Assembly (NCBI RefSeq): GCF_000411975.1
Contig: NZ_ASXG01000154.1
Span: 62,001 to 126,000 of the forward strand
DNA length: 64,000 nucleotides
From: Amycolatopsis orientalis DSM 43388
Lineage (GTDB): Bacteria > Actinomycetota > Actinomycetes > Mycobacteriales > Pseudonocardiaceae
Direction of reading: 5' to 3'
The stretch's first letter is position 1. Each line of letters opens with the position of its first letter. This document shows positions 1-9,076 of the stretch, piece after piece. A program made the translations under genes and the position numbers. The notes beneath the pieces were generated by a model. The model was not told the DNA's origin and ran no database searches. It worked only from the letters and a program-made list of their open reading frames with translations.

Positions 1-755
1 GCGGCGAAACCGGCGATCGCCGGGACGTCGAGAGTGCCCGAGCGAACGCTGCGTTCCTGGCCACCGCCGTGGAGGACCGGGACGCAGGAGGTGTCGCGGT
101 CAAGAAGAAGCGCGCCCACACCGTACGGACCGCCAAGCTTATGACCGGTCAGCGTAAGTGCGGCTGCGCCGGAGGCGGTGAAGTCGACGGGAACTGCGCC
201 GACCGCCTGGACGGCGTCGGTGTGCAGGGGAACCCCGTATTCGTTGCAGACCTCAGCGAGCGTGGCGATCGGGTTGACAGTGCCGACCTCGTTGTTCGCC
301 CACATCACAGTCGCCAAGGCGACAGTCTCCGGTGCCGCATCAATCGCGGCGCGCAGCGTTTCCGGCGATACTCGGCCCTGGTCGTCGACTTCGAGCCAGG
401 TGATTTCGGCTCCGGAGTGCTGCTCCAGCCACTCCACCGTGTCGAGGACGGCGTGATGCTCGACCGTGCTGCAAAGGATGCGCCGCCGAGCCGAGTCCTC
501 GCCGTGGCGGGCCCAAAAGATGCCCTTGACCGCGAGGTTGTCACTCTCCGTACCGCCGCCGGTGAAGATAACTTCCGATGGTCGCGCGCCCAAAGCAGCG
601 GCGATCACTTCGCGCGCTTCCTCGACGGCACGCCGAGCTCGCCGACCCGAAGAATGCAACGCGGAAGCGTTGCCCACGGTGGACAAAGCCTCAGTCATCG
701 CCGCAATGGCTTCGGGCAGCATCGGTGTCGTTGCCGCATGGTCGAGATAGGTCAT
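1..755 (-). CDS. iscS: Cysteine desulfurase, IscS/NifS type (3' end beyond window)
   Basis: Pyridoxal-phosphate enzyme that takes sulfur from cysteine for Fe-S clusters and tRNA thiolation. The reverse-strand reading from ATG at 755 begins [12 protein letters not shown], the class V aminotransferase opening. It continues with [20 protein letters not shown] (PLP-stacking His), NNEVGT and [11 protein letters not shown], whose Lys forms the Schiff base. The C-terminal part, including the catalytic Cys loop, lies outside the window. The M. tuberculosis counterpart Rv3025c also lies beside the PlsC, GNAT and etfAB genes, which supports the assignment. The MFS gene upstream on the same strand ends 64 bp before it and breaks the mycobacterial adjacency. 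Assignment is secure. Only the missing end is unknown. Confidence 0.93.
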   Translation of the reverse strand, partial: MTYLDHAATTPMLPEAIAAMTEALSTVGNASALHSSGRRARRAVEEAREVIAAALGARPSEVIFTGGGTESDNLAVKGIFWARHGEDSARRRILCSTVEHHAVLDTVEWLEQHSGAEITWLEVDDQGRVSPETLRAAIDAAPETVALATVMWANNEVGTVNPIATLAEVCNEYGVPLHTDAVQAVGAVPVDFTASGAAALTLTGHKLGGPYGVGALLLDRDTSCVPVLHGGGQERSVRSGTLDVPAIAGFA

Positions 756-819
756 CGCTCTATCAGGGTAGACCGATGCGGCCTGTGACGAAGCTCGCCC
801 CAGGCCGCGGAGTGGCACG

Positions 820-2184
820 TCACACCTGTTTCGGCCACCTGCTCGTGAGTCGGACGCCGAGCAGCGCCAGCAGGACGAGGGCGATACTGAGCAGTCCCAT
901 CGCGGCGGAAGGATGAGCCGCCGACGCAACGGCGGCCAGAAGCACCCCGCCGAGGCCGATGAGCAGCGCTGATCCGACCCAGTCGGCGAGCTGCATGGCG
1001 GATGTGTTGAACCCGCGCTCCCCCTCCGGCGAGTAGCGCAGCAGGAGGACCGAGATGGCGGGCATCGCGATTCCCATCCCCGCGCCGCCGACCGCGCAGA
1101 CCACGAAGGCCACCCAGGCCGGGAACCACGGTTGCGCGACAAAACCGAAGCCGACCAGCCCGACGGCGACGAGCGCGAAGCCAGTCCGCAGCGATGCCTC
1201 GCGGGACCAGTCGAGGAACCGGCCTTGGAGCGCTGAGGCGGCGGACCAGCCGAGCGCCGTGATGGTCAGCGGCAGACCGGCGAGCGCGGGGCTGTAACCG
1301 TGGACGGCGGTCATGGTCAACGGGAGGTACGCCTCCATGCCCGCATATGCGCCGGCGATCAGGGCTCGGGAGGCGACCACCGTCGGCAGACCAGGACGAG
1401 AGGTCATGGTTCCGGTGGGCAGGAGCTTGCGCAGTGCGACGGCCAGTGCGACAAGGCCCGAAGCCCCGTATGCGACCGCGGCAGGCGACGGGTGCTGCGC
1501 GGCCCAGCTCAGGGCAGCGACTCCGAGAGCAGCCACCACAGCAGCGATCACCCCCGCGCGGCGGCTAGCCGGCAGCAGTGCATGGGCTGGCAAGCGGCGA
1601 GTGATCTTGTAAAGGAGAACCATGCCGACCCCGACCAGCGGAAGCAGCCCGAGGAAGACCCATCGCCAGCCCACGGTCACCGTCACCACACCGGCGACAG
1701 AGGGGCCGATGACCGCCGGGAGCACCCAAGCGGCCGCGTTGGCCGCATAGATGACGGGACGTTCGCGGTCGGTGAACGTCAGGGCGATCAGCAGCGAGAC
1801 GGACACCAGGAGAAAGCCCGAGCCGAAGCCCTGCAGTGCGCGGCCGACCAGAAGCATCGGCATCGTGGTGGCAATGCCGGCGACAGCTAGTCCTGCGGCA
1901 AACAGCGCCGGCCCGACCAGGAGTGCCGGTGCTGGACCTCGACGGTCGCCCAGTCGTCCGGACAAGACCGTGGCGACCACGCTGGCCACCAGGAACGTGG
2001 TGAACGGCCAGGAGTAGAGCGCGAGACCGTGAAGTTCGGCGACCAGCGTCGGCATCGCGGTGGCGACGCCCATGTTTTCGAAGGCCACCAGCGTGACCAC
2101 AAGGAGCAGGCCGACGGTGACAAGGCGGTGTTCGCGACTCCAGAGGACGCTCTTTCGAGGCTGCGCTTCGACGGTCTGGCTCAT
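820..2184 (-). CDS. MFS drug-efflux transporter
   Basis: A 454-residue major facilitator protein, probably a proton-coupled multidrug exporter of the DHA2/EmrB-like group. A short cytoplasmic N-terminus ([15 protein letters not shown]) is followed by about 14 hydrophobic segments. The loop [12 protein letters not shown] after the second segment is the MFS motif A (GxLxDRxGxR). The open frame extends 86 codons further upstream, but ATG at 2184 is chosen because a MerR-type promoter ends exactly 7 nt before it, which predicts a leaderless mRNA. The upstream codons would also read through the operator. No MerR gene lies in the window, so the regulator must be encoded elsewhere. Substrate is unknown. 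Confidence 0.85.
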   Translation of the reverse strand: MSQTVEAQPRKSVLWSREHRLVTVGLLLVVTLVAFENMGVATAMPTLVAELHGLALYSWPFTTFLVASVVATVLSGRLGDRRGPAPALLVGPALFAAGLAVAGIATTMPMLLVGRALQGFGSGFLLVSVSLLIALTFTDRERPVIYAANAAAWVLPAVIGPSVAGVVTVTVGWRWVFLGLLPLVGVGMVLLYKITRRLPAHALLPASRRAGVIAAVVAALGVAALSWAAQHPSPAAVAYGASGLVALAVALRKLLPTGTMTSRPGLPTVVASRALIAGAYAGMEAYLPLTMTAVHGYSPALAGLPLTITALGWSAASALQGRFLDWSREASLRTGFALVAVGLVGFGFVAQPWFPAWVAFVVCAVGGAGMGIAMPAISVLLLRYSPEGERGFNTSAMQLADWVGSALLIGLGGVLLAAVASAAHPSAAMGLLSIALVLLALLGVRLTSRWPKQV

Positions 2185-2191
2185 GATCGCG

Positions 2192-2222
2192 AGCTTGCAA
2201 CCTCCAGCGCTCTGGAGGTCAA
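2192..2222 (-). promoter_or_regulatory. MerR-family operator inside a 19-bp-spaced promoter
   Basis: On the minus strand a -35 box TTGACC (2222-2217) and a -10 CAAGCT (2197-2192) are separated by 19 bp. A perfect inverted repeat, CCTCCAG-agcg-CTGGAGG (2218-2201), lies across this spacer. Overlong spacing with a dyad between the boxes is the signature of MerR-family activated promoters (MerR, SoxR, BmrR, TipA). The predicted transcript starts at the A of the MFS ATG (2184). Spacing and dyad are read directly. The regulator family is inferred. Confidence 0.7.
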
Positions 2223-2490
2223 GTCGTCCGCTGGCCTTTCGGAGTGAACGGTAGGGCGTCTCATCGGGGTCGAAATCGAGACCTCGGGTTGGCGTTGCGC
2301 GGCTGAGGCCGGATCTGAGAAGGCTCGTGGATGCCAAGCCAAGGGCAAACGCGGGCGCTCGACTCAAGACGTCGATGTCGCGGGCTGCGTCGCAGCGCTC
2401 GGCTAGACCGACGGTTCGGGCTCTTGCGGCGGCGGGCAGCACTGTCTAGGTCACCGGGTTGGGTGGTCGAGGGCGACACAGTGCGCGGTG

Positions 2491-2510
2491 TTGCCGCTGA
2501 CTGGCGAATC
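2491..2510. repeat. Dispersed palindromic repeat copy (2.5 kb)
   Basis: ttgccgctgactggcgaatc, a copy of the short palindrome family found many times in this window (TTGCC/GGCGAA arms around a 5-6 nt centre). It lies in the 406-bp gap between the MFS gene and the oxidoreductase. That gap also holds the MerR-type promoter and no recognisable gene. Confidence 0.75.
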
Positions 2511-2590
2511 GAGCGCGCGGTTCGGAATGCGCTGGATGCTGGTTGGCTTTAAGTAGGACGTACAGCGACCGAAGGAGAGTGCGAACCGAG

Positions 2591-3496
2591 ATGCGAGCCA
2601 TCACTTTCGCCGAGTACGGCGGGCCCGAAGTGCTGCGACTGGAAGACGTTCCGGCACCGGAGCCTGGCCCAGGGCAGGTCCGGGTCGCAGTCCGGCGCGC
2701 CGGCGTCAACCCGATCGACTGGAAGATTCGTTCGGGGGCGATGGCCGGAGGCGCGGCGCTCGAAGGCCCGCGGATTCCGGGACTGGAGATCGCCGGCGTC
2801 GTCGACGCAGTGGGCGACGGCGCTGAATTCGGCGTCGGAGATGAGGTGTTCGGCTGGTCGGCGACCGGCGCGTACGCGGAGTACGCGCTCGGTGGAGCGA
2901 TCGTGCGCAAGCCGGCCGATCTCTCCTGGGATGACGCGGCGGCGTTGCCGGTTGCTGGCGAAACTGCGCTGCGTGTGTTGCGACTGCTCGACGTCAAGGC
3001 TGGCGAACTACTGGTGGTCCACGGAGCGAGTGGCGCTGTCGGTCGTTTCGCGACACAGATCGCGGTCGCACTGGGTGCGACGGTGATCGGAACGGCTGGA
3101 CAACACAATCTCGATGAGGTGAAAGCGCTCGGTGCGATTCCGGTGCGTTACGGCGACGGGTGGCTCGAGCGGGTACGCGAAGTCGCGGACCGACCGGTCG
3201 ATGCGGTGTTCGACGCGTCCGGCCATGGCGTTTTGCCGGAATCGGTCGAGCTGCGCGGCTCGAAGGAGCGGATCGTGACCATTGCCGATGGTGCCGCGTT
3301 CCAGCTCGGGTTGCCGTTCTCGTCTGGCGGACAGGATGGGCAGACACAAGAGGTGCTCAACGAGATCCTCGGATACGTACGCAATGGACTGCGGATTGCG
3401 CAGGGGAATACGTTTCCGTTGGAGGAAGCGGCAGCCGCGCAGGAAGAGAGCCAGAACGGGCACCCTGGCGGGAAGCTGACTATTGCCGTTTCCTGA
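2591..3496 (+). CDS. NADP-dependent zinc-less alcohol dehydrogenase / quinone oxidoreductase
   Basis: A 301-residue medium-chain dehydrogenase. The N-terminal GroES-like fold opens MRAITFAEYGGPEVLRLEDVPAPEPGPGQV and contains RRAGVNPIDWKIRSG. The Rossmann half contains the nucleotide-binding VVHGASGAVGRFATQIA. No zinc-binding cysteines are present, so it belongs with NADPH:quinone reductase-like enzymes (QOR/YhdH type) that reduce quinones or enones. ATG at 2591 begins the conserved N-terminus. AAGGAG lies 13 nt upstream, which is long but usable, and an earlier TTG at 2543 would add an unconserved stretch. It is transcribed alone. Substrate is unknown. Confidence 0.85.
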   Translation: MRAITFAEYGGPEVLRLEDVPAPEPGPGQVRVAVRRAGVNPIDWKIRSGAMAGGAALEGPRIPGLEIAGVVDAVGDGAEFGVGDEVFGWSATGAYAEYALGGAIVRKPADLSWDDAAALPVAGETALRVLRLLDVKAGELLVVHGASGAVGRFATQIAVALGATVIGTAGQHNLDEVKALGAIPVRYGDGWLERVREVADRPVDAVFDASGHGVLPESVELRGSKERIVTIADGAAFQLGLPFSSGGQDGQTQEVLNEILGYVRNGLRIAQGNTFPLEEAAAAQEESQNGHPGGKLTIAVS

Positions 3497-3589
3497 CCAC
3501 GGTCTTCGGTTAGGCTCGACAACGGATGCAGCTCGGACGACGTGACACATCGATGTCGTCATTGTGCGGCGACCTCGGCGAGTGAGCTG

Positions 3590-3898
3590 TTGCCGCACAG
3601 TGGCGAATGGCTAAGCGACGGACGCGCAGATGCGCAGAAGCAGGCGACTGTCGCCACTCAGCGGCGACAAATATGTGTCGCTGAAACCAGACGCGAGTGG
3701 TTCGTCGCTGTGAGGCGACGACCCGATAGGGAAATAACGGCTCGCAGTGAGGAGCCCGGGGGTGTAGCCATCCGGCGGTGAGACGGGGTGGGTGGCTGTC
3801 GCCGTTGAGTGGCGAATCGGCTCGGGCGAATCGGCTCGTCGGAACGTCCGCCAGTGGAGCCTGGAGAGCTCCGGAGAAGTGTCGCCAAAAAACGGCAA
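3590..3898. repeat. Cluster of four palindromic repeat copies in a gene-free gap
   Basis: The gap 3497-3930 holds no credible gene but four family copies: 3590-3608 (ttgccgcacagtggcgaat), 3651-3668 (tcgccactcagcggcgac), 3799-3818 (tcgccgttgagtggcgaatc) and 3882-3898, an A-centred variant (tcgccaaaaaacggcaa). The arms GCC/GGC are invariant and compensating changes keep them paired. The last copy lies 33 bp from the stop of the minus-strand acyltransferase, where it could also act as a terminator stem. A weak TAGGCT -10 at 3511 precedes a 19-codon ORF (3526-3585) that is not called. Confidence 0.75.
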
Positions 3899-3930
3899 CA
3901 CCCTCCGCAGCCTCGTGACCAGGGTGTTCG

Positions 3931-4815
3931 TCAGTGCGCAACCGGCTGGGAAGGCGCAGGGCGGCCGACCAGAACCCGGCGACGCTGGGGCGGGATGCGG
4001 ACCGTGCCGAGTGCCGAGTGGACGGCGGCCTCGGCGAGGGCTGCCAGCGAACGGCGGTCTTCGGCGCGGCCCGGGGCGATCTCCGGGCACACGTGCACTT
4101 CCAGGACCAAGCCGCGCAGCGCGGCGACCCGGCGTAAGGAGGCGATGAGCGATTCCGGCCCGATGAACGCCGGCTGGCTGGTTTCGCGACCGTCGGCGAG
4201 GCGGTAGCGGAGGGCGATCGGCCGAACCGGGACACCGCCGTCGATCGCGGCTTGGAAGGTGGCGGTCGTGAAACGGCCAGAGGCCAAGCCGCACCAGGTG
4301 GTGCCCTCGGGGGTGACGTTGACGAGCGCGCCGGCGCGGAGGCTGTCGGCGAGTTCGGTCATCGTGCCCGGCAGAGTGCGCAGACGGTTGCGGTCCAGGA
4401 AGATGCTGCCGCCGCGACGCACGAGCGCCCCCAGGATCGGCCAGGAGGCGATCTCGATCTTCGCGAGCGCGCGCATCGGGCGGAGTGCGTTGATGGCGAT
4501 GATGTCCAGCCACGAGATGTGGTTATTCACCACGAGTGCACCGCGGCCGGCCGGAGCGGCGAGGAAATCCGCACCGCCCACGACAGACATTCGCACGCCG
4601 AACGCCCGCAGCACCGCGCGGAAAATCCGCCGCACCAACCGTTCCCGGCTCCGCCCGCGAATCACGAGCAACGCCGGCGCGATCAGCAGCGCCGCGACAA
4701 GCACTGAAATCGCCGCGGTGAAACGCAGAACCCGTCGCGGCAAGCCGACCGTTGGCGCGCCCTCGGTGAGGCAACCGTCACCGCAGGGTGACGTCGGCAT
4801 CCATGCGTGGCTCAT
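3931..4815 (-). CDS. PlsC-family 1-acyl-glycerolipid acyltransferase
   Basis: A 294-residue membrane acyltransferase. A hydrophobic anchor at about residues 32-52 is followed by the PlsC domain with the HX4D catalytic motif NHISWLD (His99, Asp104) and the acyl-acceptor motif TPEGTTW (Glu170, Gly171). It transfers acyl groups to a lysolipid. ATG at 4815 overlaps the TGA of the GNAT gene by 4 nt (ATGA), so the two are translationally coupled. Coupling to an N-acyltransferase resembles OlsB/OlsA pairs making ornithine-type lipids. The mycobacterial orthologue pair is Rv3026c/Rv3027c, whose lipid product I cannot name. Confidence 0.85.
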   Translation of the reverse strand: MSHAWMPTSPCGDGCLTEGAPTVGLPRRVLRFTAAISVLVAALLIAPALLVIRGRSRERLVRRIFRAVLRAFGVRMSVVGGADFLAAPAGRGALVVNNHISWLDIIAINALRPMRALAKIEIASWPILGALVRRGGSIFLDRNRLRTLPGTMTELADSLRAGALVNVTPEGTTWCGLASGRFTTATFQAAIDGGVPVRPIALRYRLADGRETSQPAFIGPESLIASLRRVAALRGLVLEVHVCPEIAPGRAEDRRSLAALAEAAVHSALGTVRIPPQRRRVLVGRPAPSQPVAH

Positions 4816-5594
4816 CCTTGCGCTCCGAGGAAGAACTTCAGGTAACGCTCGTCGACCTGCTGCAGGTCAAGAAGGACAAAGAAGTCCGCGACACCGAAGT
4901 CGGCGTCGAGGGCCGGCGGGCCGCACACCTTGGCGCCCAACCGCACGTAACCCTTGATCAGCGGCGGAAGCATGGCCCGGTCAGGACGCGCGATCGCGCC
5001 TGGCTCCCACGGGTTCAACGGCGAGACGCGCAGCGAGTCGTCGGCGTGATGCTTGGTGCGCAAGACATCCCAGACGACCGCGGCGTAGCTGCCGCCATCG
5101 TTCAGCGGGACCGAAGCGCATCCGGCGAGGTAACGGTGTCCGGAAAGGAGCATGTAGCGAGCAATCCCGGCCCACACCAGGCTCACGACGGCACCGCTGC
5201 GGTGGTCGGGGTGCACGCAGGACCGTCCGGTCTCGACCAAGGACGGCCGCAGCGCGGCGAGCGTCGTCAGGTCGAATTCGCTGTCGGAATAGAGCTTTCC
5301 GGCCTGCGCGGCGCGCTCCGGCGGGAGCATCCGGTAGCAGCCGACGATCTCACCGGTGTTGTCGTCGCGGACCACCAGGTGGTCACAGAATTCGTCGAAG
5401 TAGTCGACGTCCCGGCCGGGCTCCGGGGAATGCAGTTCCGCCCCCATCTCCTCGGCGAAAACCCGGTACCGCAGTTTCTGCGCGGCGAGCACTTCATCGT
5501 TCCCGTTGGCGACCAGAAGCGAATACCGCGGAGCGCCTGCGGGAAGGTCGGCACCCGCCTGATCAGTACTGACGAGGAGCTGTGACGACGTCAT
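4812..5594 (-). CDS. GNAT-fold N-acyltransferase (OlsB/Rv3027c-like)
   Basis: A 260-residue protein with the acetyltransferase/hemolysin-type fold used by N-acyl amino acid synthases. LRYRVFAEEMGAE is the characteristic opening of the family, followed by DYFDEFCDHLVVRD, VGCYRMLPP, ETGRSCVHPDHRSGAVVSLVW (pantetheine-binding region) and LIKGYVRLGAKVCGPPALDADFGVADFFVLLDL. ATG at 5594 is preferred, and an in-frame TTG at 5600 is the alternative. Its stop overlaps the PlsC start by 4 nt. The probable role is N-acylation of an amino acid or related acceptor, with the PlsC partner adding the second chain. Substrate is inferred only by family analogy. Confidence 0.82.
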   Translation of the reverse strand: MTSSQLLVSTDQAGADLPAGAPRYSLLVANGNDEVLAAQKLRYRVFAEEMGAELHSPEPGRDVDYFDEFCDHLVVRDDNTGEIVGCYRMLPPERAAQAGKLYSDSEFDLTTLAALRPSLVETGRSCVHPDHRSGAVVSLVWAGIARYMLLSGHRYLAGCASVPLNDGGSYAAVVWDVLRTKHHADDSLRVSPLNPWEPGAIARPDRAMLPPLIKGYVRLGAKVCGPPALDADFGVADFFVLLDLQQVDERYLKFFLGAQG

Positions 5595-5718
5595 GGTCAA
5601 GGTGTACCTGCCGGTAAGAGGCCTCGGAGAGTGCCAATCGATGACCGGTCAGTGCACGTTTAGTTAATTGCGGGTTCTCAGGTTCCTCTCAGGCAGCCGG
5701 CACGGTCCCGGAGAACGC

Positions 5719-5755
5719 GGAAGGCCGCCGCGTGGCGAACACGCGACGGCCTTCC
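5719..5755 (-). terminator. Stem-loop terminator after etfA
   Basis: A 15-nt stem with one mismatch (ggaaggccgccgcgt, 5719-5733, pairing acgcgacggccttcc, 5741-5755) and a 7-nt loop, 16 bp beyond the etfA stop on the minus strand. It separates etfBA from the downstream GNAT/PlsC pair. There is no T-tract, as usual in actinobacteria. Confidence 0.75.
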
Positions 5756-5770
5756 GGGCGAAAGAAAACG

Positions 5771-6730
5771 TCAGCCCTTGCGCTTCTCGACAGCCTCGGT
5801 CAGCTGCGGCGCGACGTTGAACAGGTCCCCCACCACGCCGAAGTCGGCGATCTCGAAGATCGGGGCCTCGGCGTCCTTGTTGACCGCGATGATCGTCTTC
5901 GACGTCTGCATGCCGGCGCGGTGCTGGATCGCGCCGGAGATGCCGAGCGCGATGTACAGCTGCGGCGACACCGTCTTGCCGGTCTGGCCGACCTGGAACT
6001 GCGCCGGGTAGTAGCCGGAGTCGACCGCGGCACGGGACGCGCCGACGGCCGCGCCGAGCGAGTCGGCCAGCTTCTCGACGACGTCGAACTTCTCCGCCGA
6101 ACCGACGCCGCGGCCACCGGACACCACGATCGACGCCTCGGTCAGCTCCGGACGGTCGCCGCCCACGACCGGCTCGATGCCGGTGATCTTGGCCGACTTC
6201 GCCGGGTCCTGCGCCGGGATCTCGACGGTCTCCTCGGCGGCCGCGCCGTCGGCAGCCTCCGCCTCGACCGCGCCCGGACGCACCGAAACGACCGGCACGC
6301 CCTTGGCGGCCTTGGCCTTCACGGAGAACGCGCCACCGAAGATCGACTGCTCCACGGTCCCGTCGGAGTTGACGCCGACCGCGTCGTACAGCAGACCGGA
6401 GCCCAGCCGCAGCGCGACTCGCGCGGCCACCTCCTTGCCCTCGGCGCTGGCGGCGACGAGCACCGCGGCCGGGGAGACCTGCTCGGCGAGCTTCGCGAGC
6501 ACGTCGACCTTCGGCGTCACCAGGTAGCCAGCGGCGTCGTCGCCCTCGGCGACGTACACCTTCGCCGCGCCGTGACCGGCGAGCGCTTCCTTGGCCTTCG
6601 CCGCGGTGCCGGTCGGGCCCACCACGACGGCGGAGGGCTCGCCCAGGGCGCGCGCAGCGGTCAGCAGCTCGAGCGTGACCTTCTTGACATCACCGTCGAC
6701 GTGGTCGACGAGGACGAGTACTTCAGCCAT
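5771..6730 (-). CDS. etfA: Electron transfer flavoprotein alpha subunit
   Basis: A 319-residue FAD-binding subunit of the soluble ETF heterodimer, which takes electrons from acyl-CoA dehydrogenases and passes them to the quinone pool through ETF dehydrogenase. It opens [13 protein letters not shown] and carries the C-terminal FAD domain motifs [37 protein letters not shown] (split here by the usual variable residues), [25 protein letters not shown] and [24 protein letters not shown], all hallmark ETF-alpha elements. It follows etfB with a 28-bp gap and so forms an etfB-etfA operon. The mycobacterial counterpart is fixB/Rv3028c. Confidence 0.96.
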   Translation of the reverse strand: MAEVLVLVDHVDGDVKKVTLELLTAARALGEPSAVVVGPTGTAAKAKEALAGHGAAKVYVAEGDDAAGYLVTPKVDVLAKLAEQVSPAAVLVAASAEGKEVAARVALRLGSGLLYDAVGVNSDGTVEQSIFGGAFSVKAKAAKGVPVVSVRPGAVEAEAADGAAAEETVEIPAQDPAKSAKITGIEPVVGGDRPELTEASIVVSGGRGVGSAEKFDVVEKLADSLGAAVGASRAAVDSGYYPAQFQVGQTGKTVSPQLYIALGISGAIQHRAGMQTSKTIIAVNKDAEAPIFEIADFGVVGDLFNVAPQLTEAVEKRKG

Positions 6731-6758
6731 TTTCCGGAATCCTCCTCGAAACCGTGTC

Positions 6759-7544
6759 TCAGATGAGCTTCTGCGCGACCAGGTACTCGGCGACCTTCGA
6801 GCCGCCGTCGCCCTCGTCCTCGACCTTTTCGCCCGCGGTGCGCGGCGGCTTCGGCGAGGCCTCGACGACCGTCGACCACGCGTTGGCGAGGCCGACCTCG
6901 CCCGCGTCGATGCCCAGGTCGGCGATGGTCAGCGTCTCGACCGGCTTCTTCTTCGCGGCCATGATGCCCTTGAACGACGGGTACCGCGGCTCGTTGATCT
7001 TCTCGCTCACGCTCACCAGCGCCGGCAGGTTCGCCTCGAGGTGGGTGATGCCGTCCTCGGTCTCGCGGTCGGCCTTCACGGCGGAGCCTTCGACGGTCAG
7101 CTGGCGCACGTAGGTCAGCTGCGGCACGCCGAGCAGCTCGGCGAGGATCGCGGGCACGGCAGCGCCGCGGCCGTCGGAGGCCTCGTTGCCGGCCAGGATC
7201 AGGTCGAAGCCCTCGACCTTGCCGACGGCGGCGGCCAGGACCTTCGCCGTCGCGATCGCGTCGGAGCCGTGCAGCGACTCGTCGGACACGTGGATGGCCT
7301 TGTCGGCGCCCATGGAGAGCGCCTTGCGGATCGCGTCGGTGGCGCGGTCCGGGCCGACCGAGATCACGGTGACCTCGCCCTCGCCGGCTTCCTTGATCTT
7401 GAGGGCCTCTTCGACGGCCTTCTCGTTGATCTCGTCGAGCACGGCGTCGGCGGATTCGCGGTCAAGGGTGTTGTCGGAACCGGAGAGCTTCCGCTCCGAG
7501 TAGGTGTCCGGTACCTGCTTGACCAGGACAACGATGTTCGTCAT
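6759..7544 (-). CDS. etfB: Electron transfer flavoprotein beta subunit
   Basis: A 261-residue AMP-binding subunit of ETF. MTNIVVLVKQVPDTYSERKL is the family N-terminus, and the AMP-loop region includes LILAGNEASDGRGAAVPAILAELLGVP. ATG at 7544 matches this N-terminus, and the longer frame to 7670 adds unconserved residues. It is first in the etfBA operon, supplying the electron acceptor for beta-oxidation and amino-acid acyl-CoA dehydrogenases. The upstream 243 bp between etfB and the divergent degV contains a small dyad (7597-7612) that may be a TetR-type operator. The mycobacterial counterpart is fixA/Rv3029c. Confidence 0.96.
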   Translation of the reverse strand: MTNIVVLVKQVPDTYSERKLSGSDNTLDRESADAVLDEINEKAVEEALKIKEAGEGEVTVISVGPDRATDAIRKALSMGADKAIHVSDESLHGSDAIATAKVLAAAVGKVEGFDLILAGNEASDGRGAAVPAILAELLGVPQLTYVRQLTVEGSAVKADRETEDGITHLEANLPALVSVSEKINEPRYPSFKGIMAAKKKPVETLTIADLGIDAGEVGLANAWSTVVEASPKPPRTAGEKVEDEGDGGSKVAEYLVAQKLI

Positions 7545-7596
7545 GGGTCTTCTTCGACCTCCCGGTTGGGGCCGGCTCTCGGCCGCGGGACAGTGC

Positions 7597-7612
7597 TCTA
7601 CTGAGCGGTAGA
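7597..7612 (-). promoter_or_regulatory. Candidate operator upstream of etfBA
   Basis: TCTAC-tgagcg-GTAGA, a perfect 5-bp inverted repeat with a 6-bp centre, 53 bp upstream of the etfB start. Size and spacing suit a TetR-type lipid-metabolism repressor, but no regulator is identified. Short dyads also arise by chance. Confidence 0.35.
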
Positions 7613-7787
7613 TTAGGGCCAATTCCGCGGCCGGACCCCTCGAGGTGACGGCATTCACCTGGATGAGCAATCTATTGGGACCATCGTCCCAGTAGTTGGC
7701 CGGTTAGCCCGTCCAGCGCGCCGCTCGCCCGATCGGAGCAACGGTCACTTACTCGCAGTAGGCCGTCAGGGGTTACGCTCCGACACC

Positions 7788-8627
7788 ATGTCCGCGCACA
7801 TCGCCGTAGTCACCGACTCGACCTCGTGCCTGCCCGAGCAACTCGCCGCCCAGTGGCGAATCAGTGTCGTCCAGGTCCAGCTGCACGTCGGCGACCAGAC
7901 GGACGACGAGCACCGCTTCGACCGGAGCGAGCTCATCCAGACGATGAAATCCGGCGCGGCCGTCACGACTTCGCCGCCCGATCCGGGTGCGTTCTTCTGG
8001 AGCTACCAAGACGCGGCCTCCGCGGGCGCGTCCGCCATCGTGAGCCTGCACATCTCCGGACGGCTTTCGCAGACCGTCGAAGCGGCCCGCGAAGCCGCCC
8101 AGCAGGTCCGAATCCCGGTGCACATCCTCGACAGCGGAACGGCGAGCATGAGCCTCGGCTACGCGGCGGTGTCCGCCGCCCGGGTCGCCGGGGCCGGCGG
8201 ACAGCTTGAGCGGGTCCTGGACGCCGCGGAACGGCGAGTGCGCAACTCGACCGAGCTGATCTACGTCGACACCCTCGAGTACCTGCGGCGATCGGGACGG
8301 ATCGGTGCCGCCCAGTCGATGCTCGGAAGCGCGTTCGCGATCAAGCCGCTGCTCACCGTCCGCAATGGAGAGGTGAGCCCGCTCGCCCGCGTTCCCGGCA
8401 CTAAACGAGCGATGAACCGGCTCGTCGACCTGGCGGTGAAGGCCGCCGGCGACCAGCCCGTGGACCTCGCGGTGACCCGGTTCGGCTCCGACGAGAGCGA
8501 GATCGTCCAGCGGCTGCGGGAGCGCGTGCCAGGTGCGGGCGAGATCGTGGTGGGCGACGCGAGCACGGTGATCGGCGCTCACGTCGGTCCGGGTGCGCTC
8601 AGCATCACGGTGTCGCCGTCGAACTGA
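7788..8627 (+). CDS. DegV family fatty-acid-binding protein
   Basis: A 279-residue DegV-fold protein. These are fatty-acid carriers that in Firmicutes hand fatty acids to the FakA kinase. IAVVTDSTSCLPEQL is the N-terminal ligand loop (normally DSxxDLP). TTSPPDPGAF stands where many members have TSQPSxxxF. ILDSGTASMSLGY and YLRRSGRIGAAQSMLGSAFAIKPLL match the family closely. A TACGCT -10 lies 8 nt before ATG, suggesting a leaderless or near-leaderless mRNA. Residues Leu-Ala-Ala-Gln-Trp-Arg-Ile are encoded by a copy of the dispersed palindrome (7843-7863). Its last 23 bp overlap the convergent membrane-protein gene. Confidence 0.88.
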   Translation: MSAHIAVVTDSTSCLPEQLAAQWRISVVQVQLHVGDQTDDEHRFDRSELIQTMKSGAAVTTSPPDPGAFFWSYQDAASAGASAIVSLHISGRLSQTVEAAREAAQQVRIPVHILDSGTASMSLGYAAVSAARVAGAGGQLERVLDAAERRVRNSTELIYVDTLEYLRRSGRIGAAQSMLGSAFAIKPLLTVRNGEVSPLARVPGTKRAMNRLVDLAVKAAGDQPVDLAVTRFGSDESEIVQRLRERVPGAGEIVVGDASTVIGAHVGPGALSITVSPSN

Positions 8628-9036
8628 CCTCGATTCGCCGCCCCGGGACCACAAGCACCACGAGCGGAAGCAGGACCGTCACCGCTAGGCCGCCGATGAT
8701 GAGTACTTGGTCGAGCTGCGGATAGTGCGCGACGTGCCCAGCGTGGTACACGAGGTGCGGGACGGCGAACAGCAGCGCCGCGATCGCCACCAGCCGCGCG
8801 ACAGTTGTGGTCCCCATCACTGCTGCCCCGACCAGCACCGCGCCGAGCGCCAGGCTGAGGCCGCCGAAATCGATGATGAAGTGCTCGTTGTAGGGCCCGT
8901 CCATGGACACCCAGCCGTGCCGGAAACCGGGGAAGTCCTGGTAAAACCCCATCGGGTCGAGCAGCGGCCATAGGCCCTGCGCCAGGGTGTAGAGACCGAG
9001 CAGGATCAGGAGGATGCGCGTGATCGTCCGTTGCAT
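8605..9036 (-). CDS. Four-helix membrane protein, unknown
   Basis: A 143-residue protein with four hydrophobic segments (about residues 6-24, 55-73, 80-98 and 110-132) and a tryptophan/tyrosine-rich first loop (LLDPMGFYQDFPGFRHGW, NEHFIIDFGGLSLALG). I do not recognise a functional family. The general look is that of small DoxX- or DUF-type actinobacterial membrane proteins. The 3' end overlaps the end of degV on the other strand by 23 bp. It diverges from the methyltransferase gene, with only 53 bp between the two start codons. Confidence 0.72.
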   Translation of the reverse strand: MQRTITRILLILLGLYTLAQGLWPLLDPMGFYQDFPGFRHGWVSMDGPYNEHFIIDFGGLSLALGAVLVGAAVMGTTTVARLVAIAALLFAVPHLVYHAGHVAHYPQLDQVLIIGGLAVTVLLPLVVLVVPGRRIEVSSTATP

Positions 9037-9076
9037 ACGGCTGGAACGAGACGGCTGCGCGAAACGTGACAGGCGC

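Noticed and set aside
3526-3585. 19-codon ORF after a TAGGCT box
   Set aside because: The -10 is 9 nt away, there is no repeated codon or downstream hairpin logic, and it lies in a gap with four palindromes.
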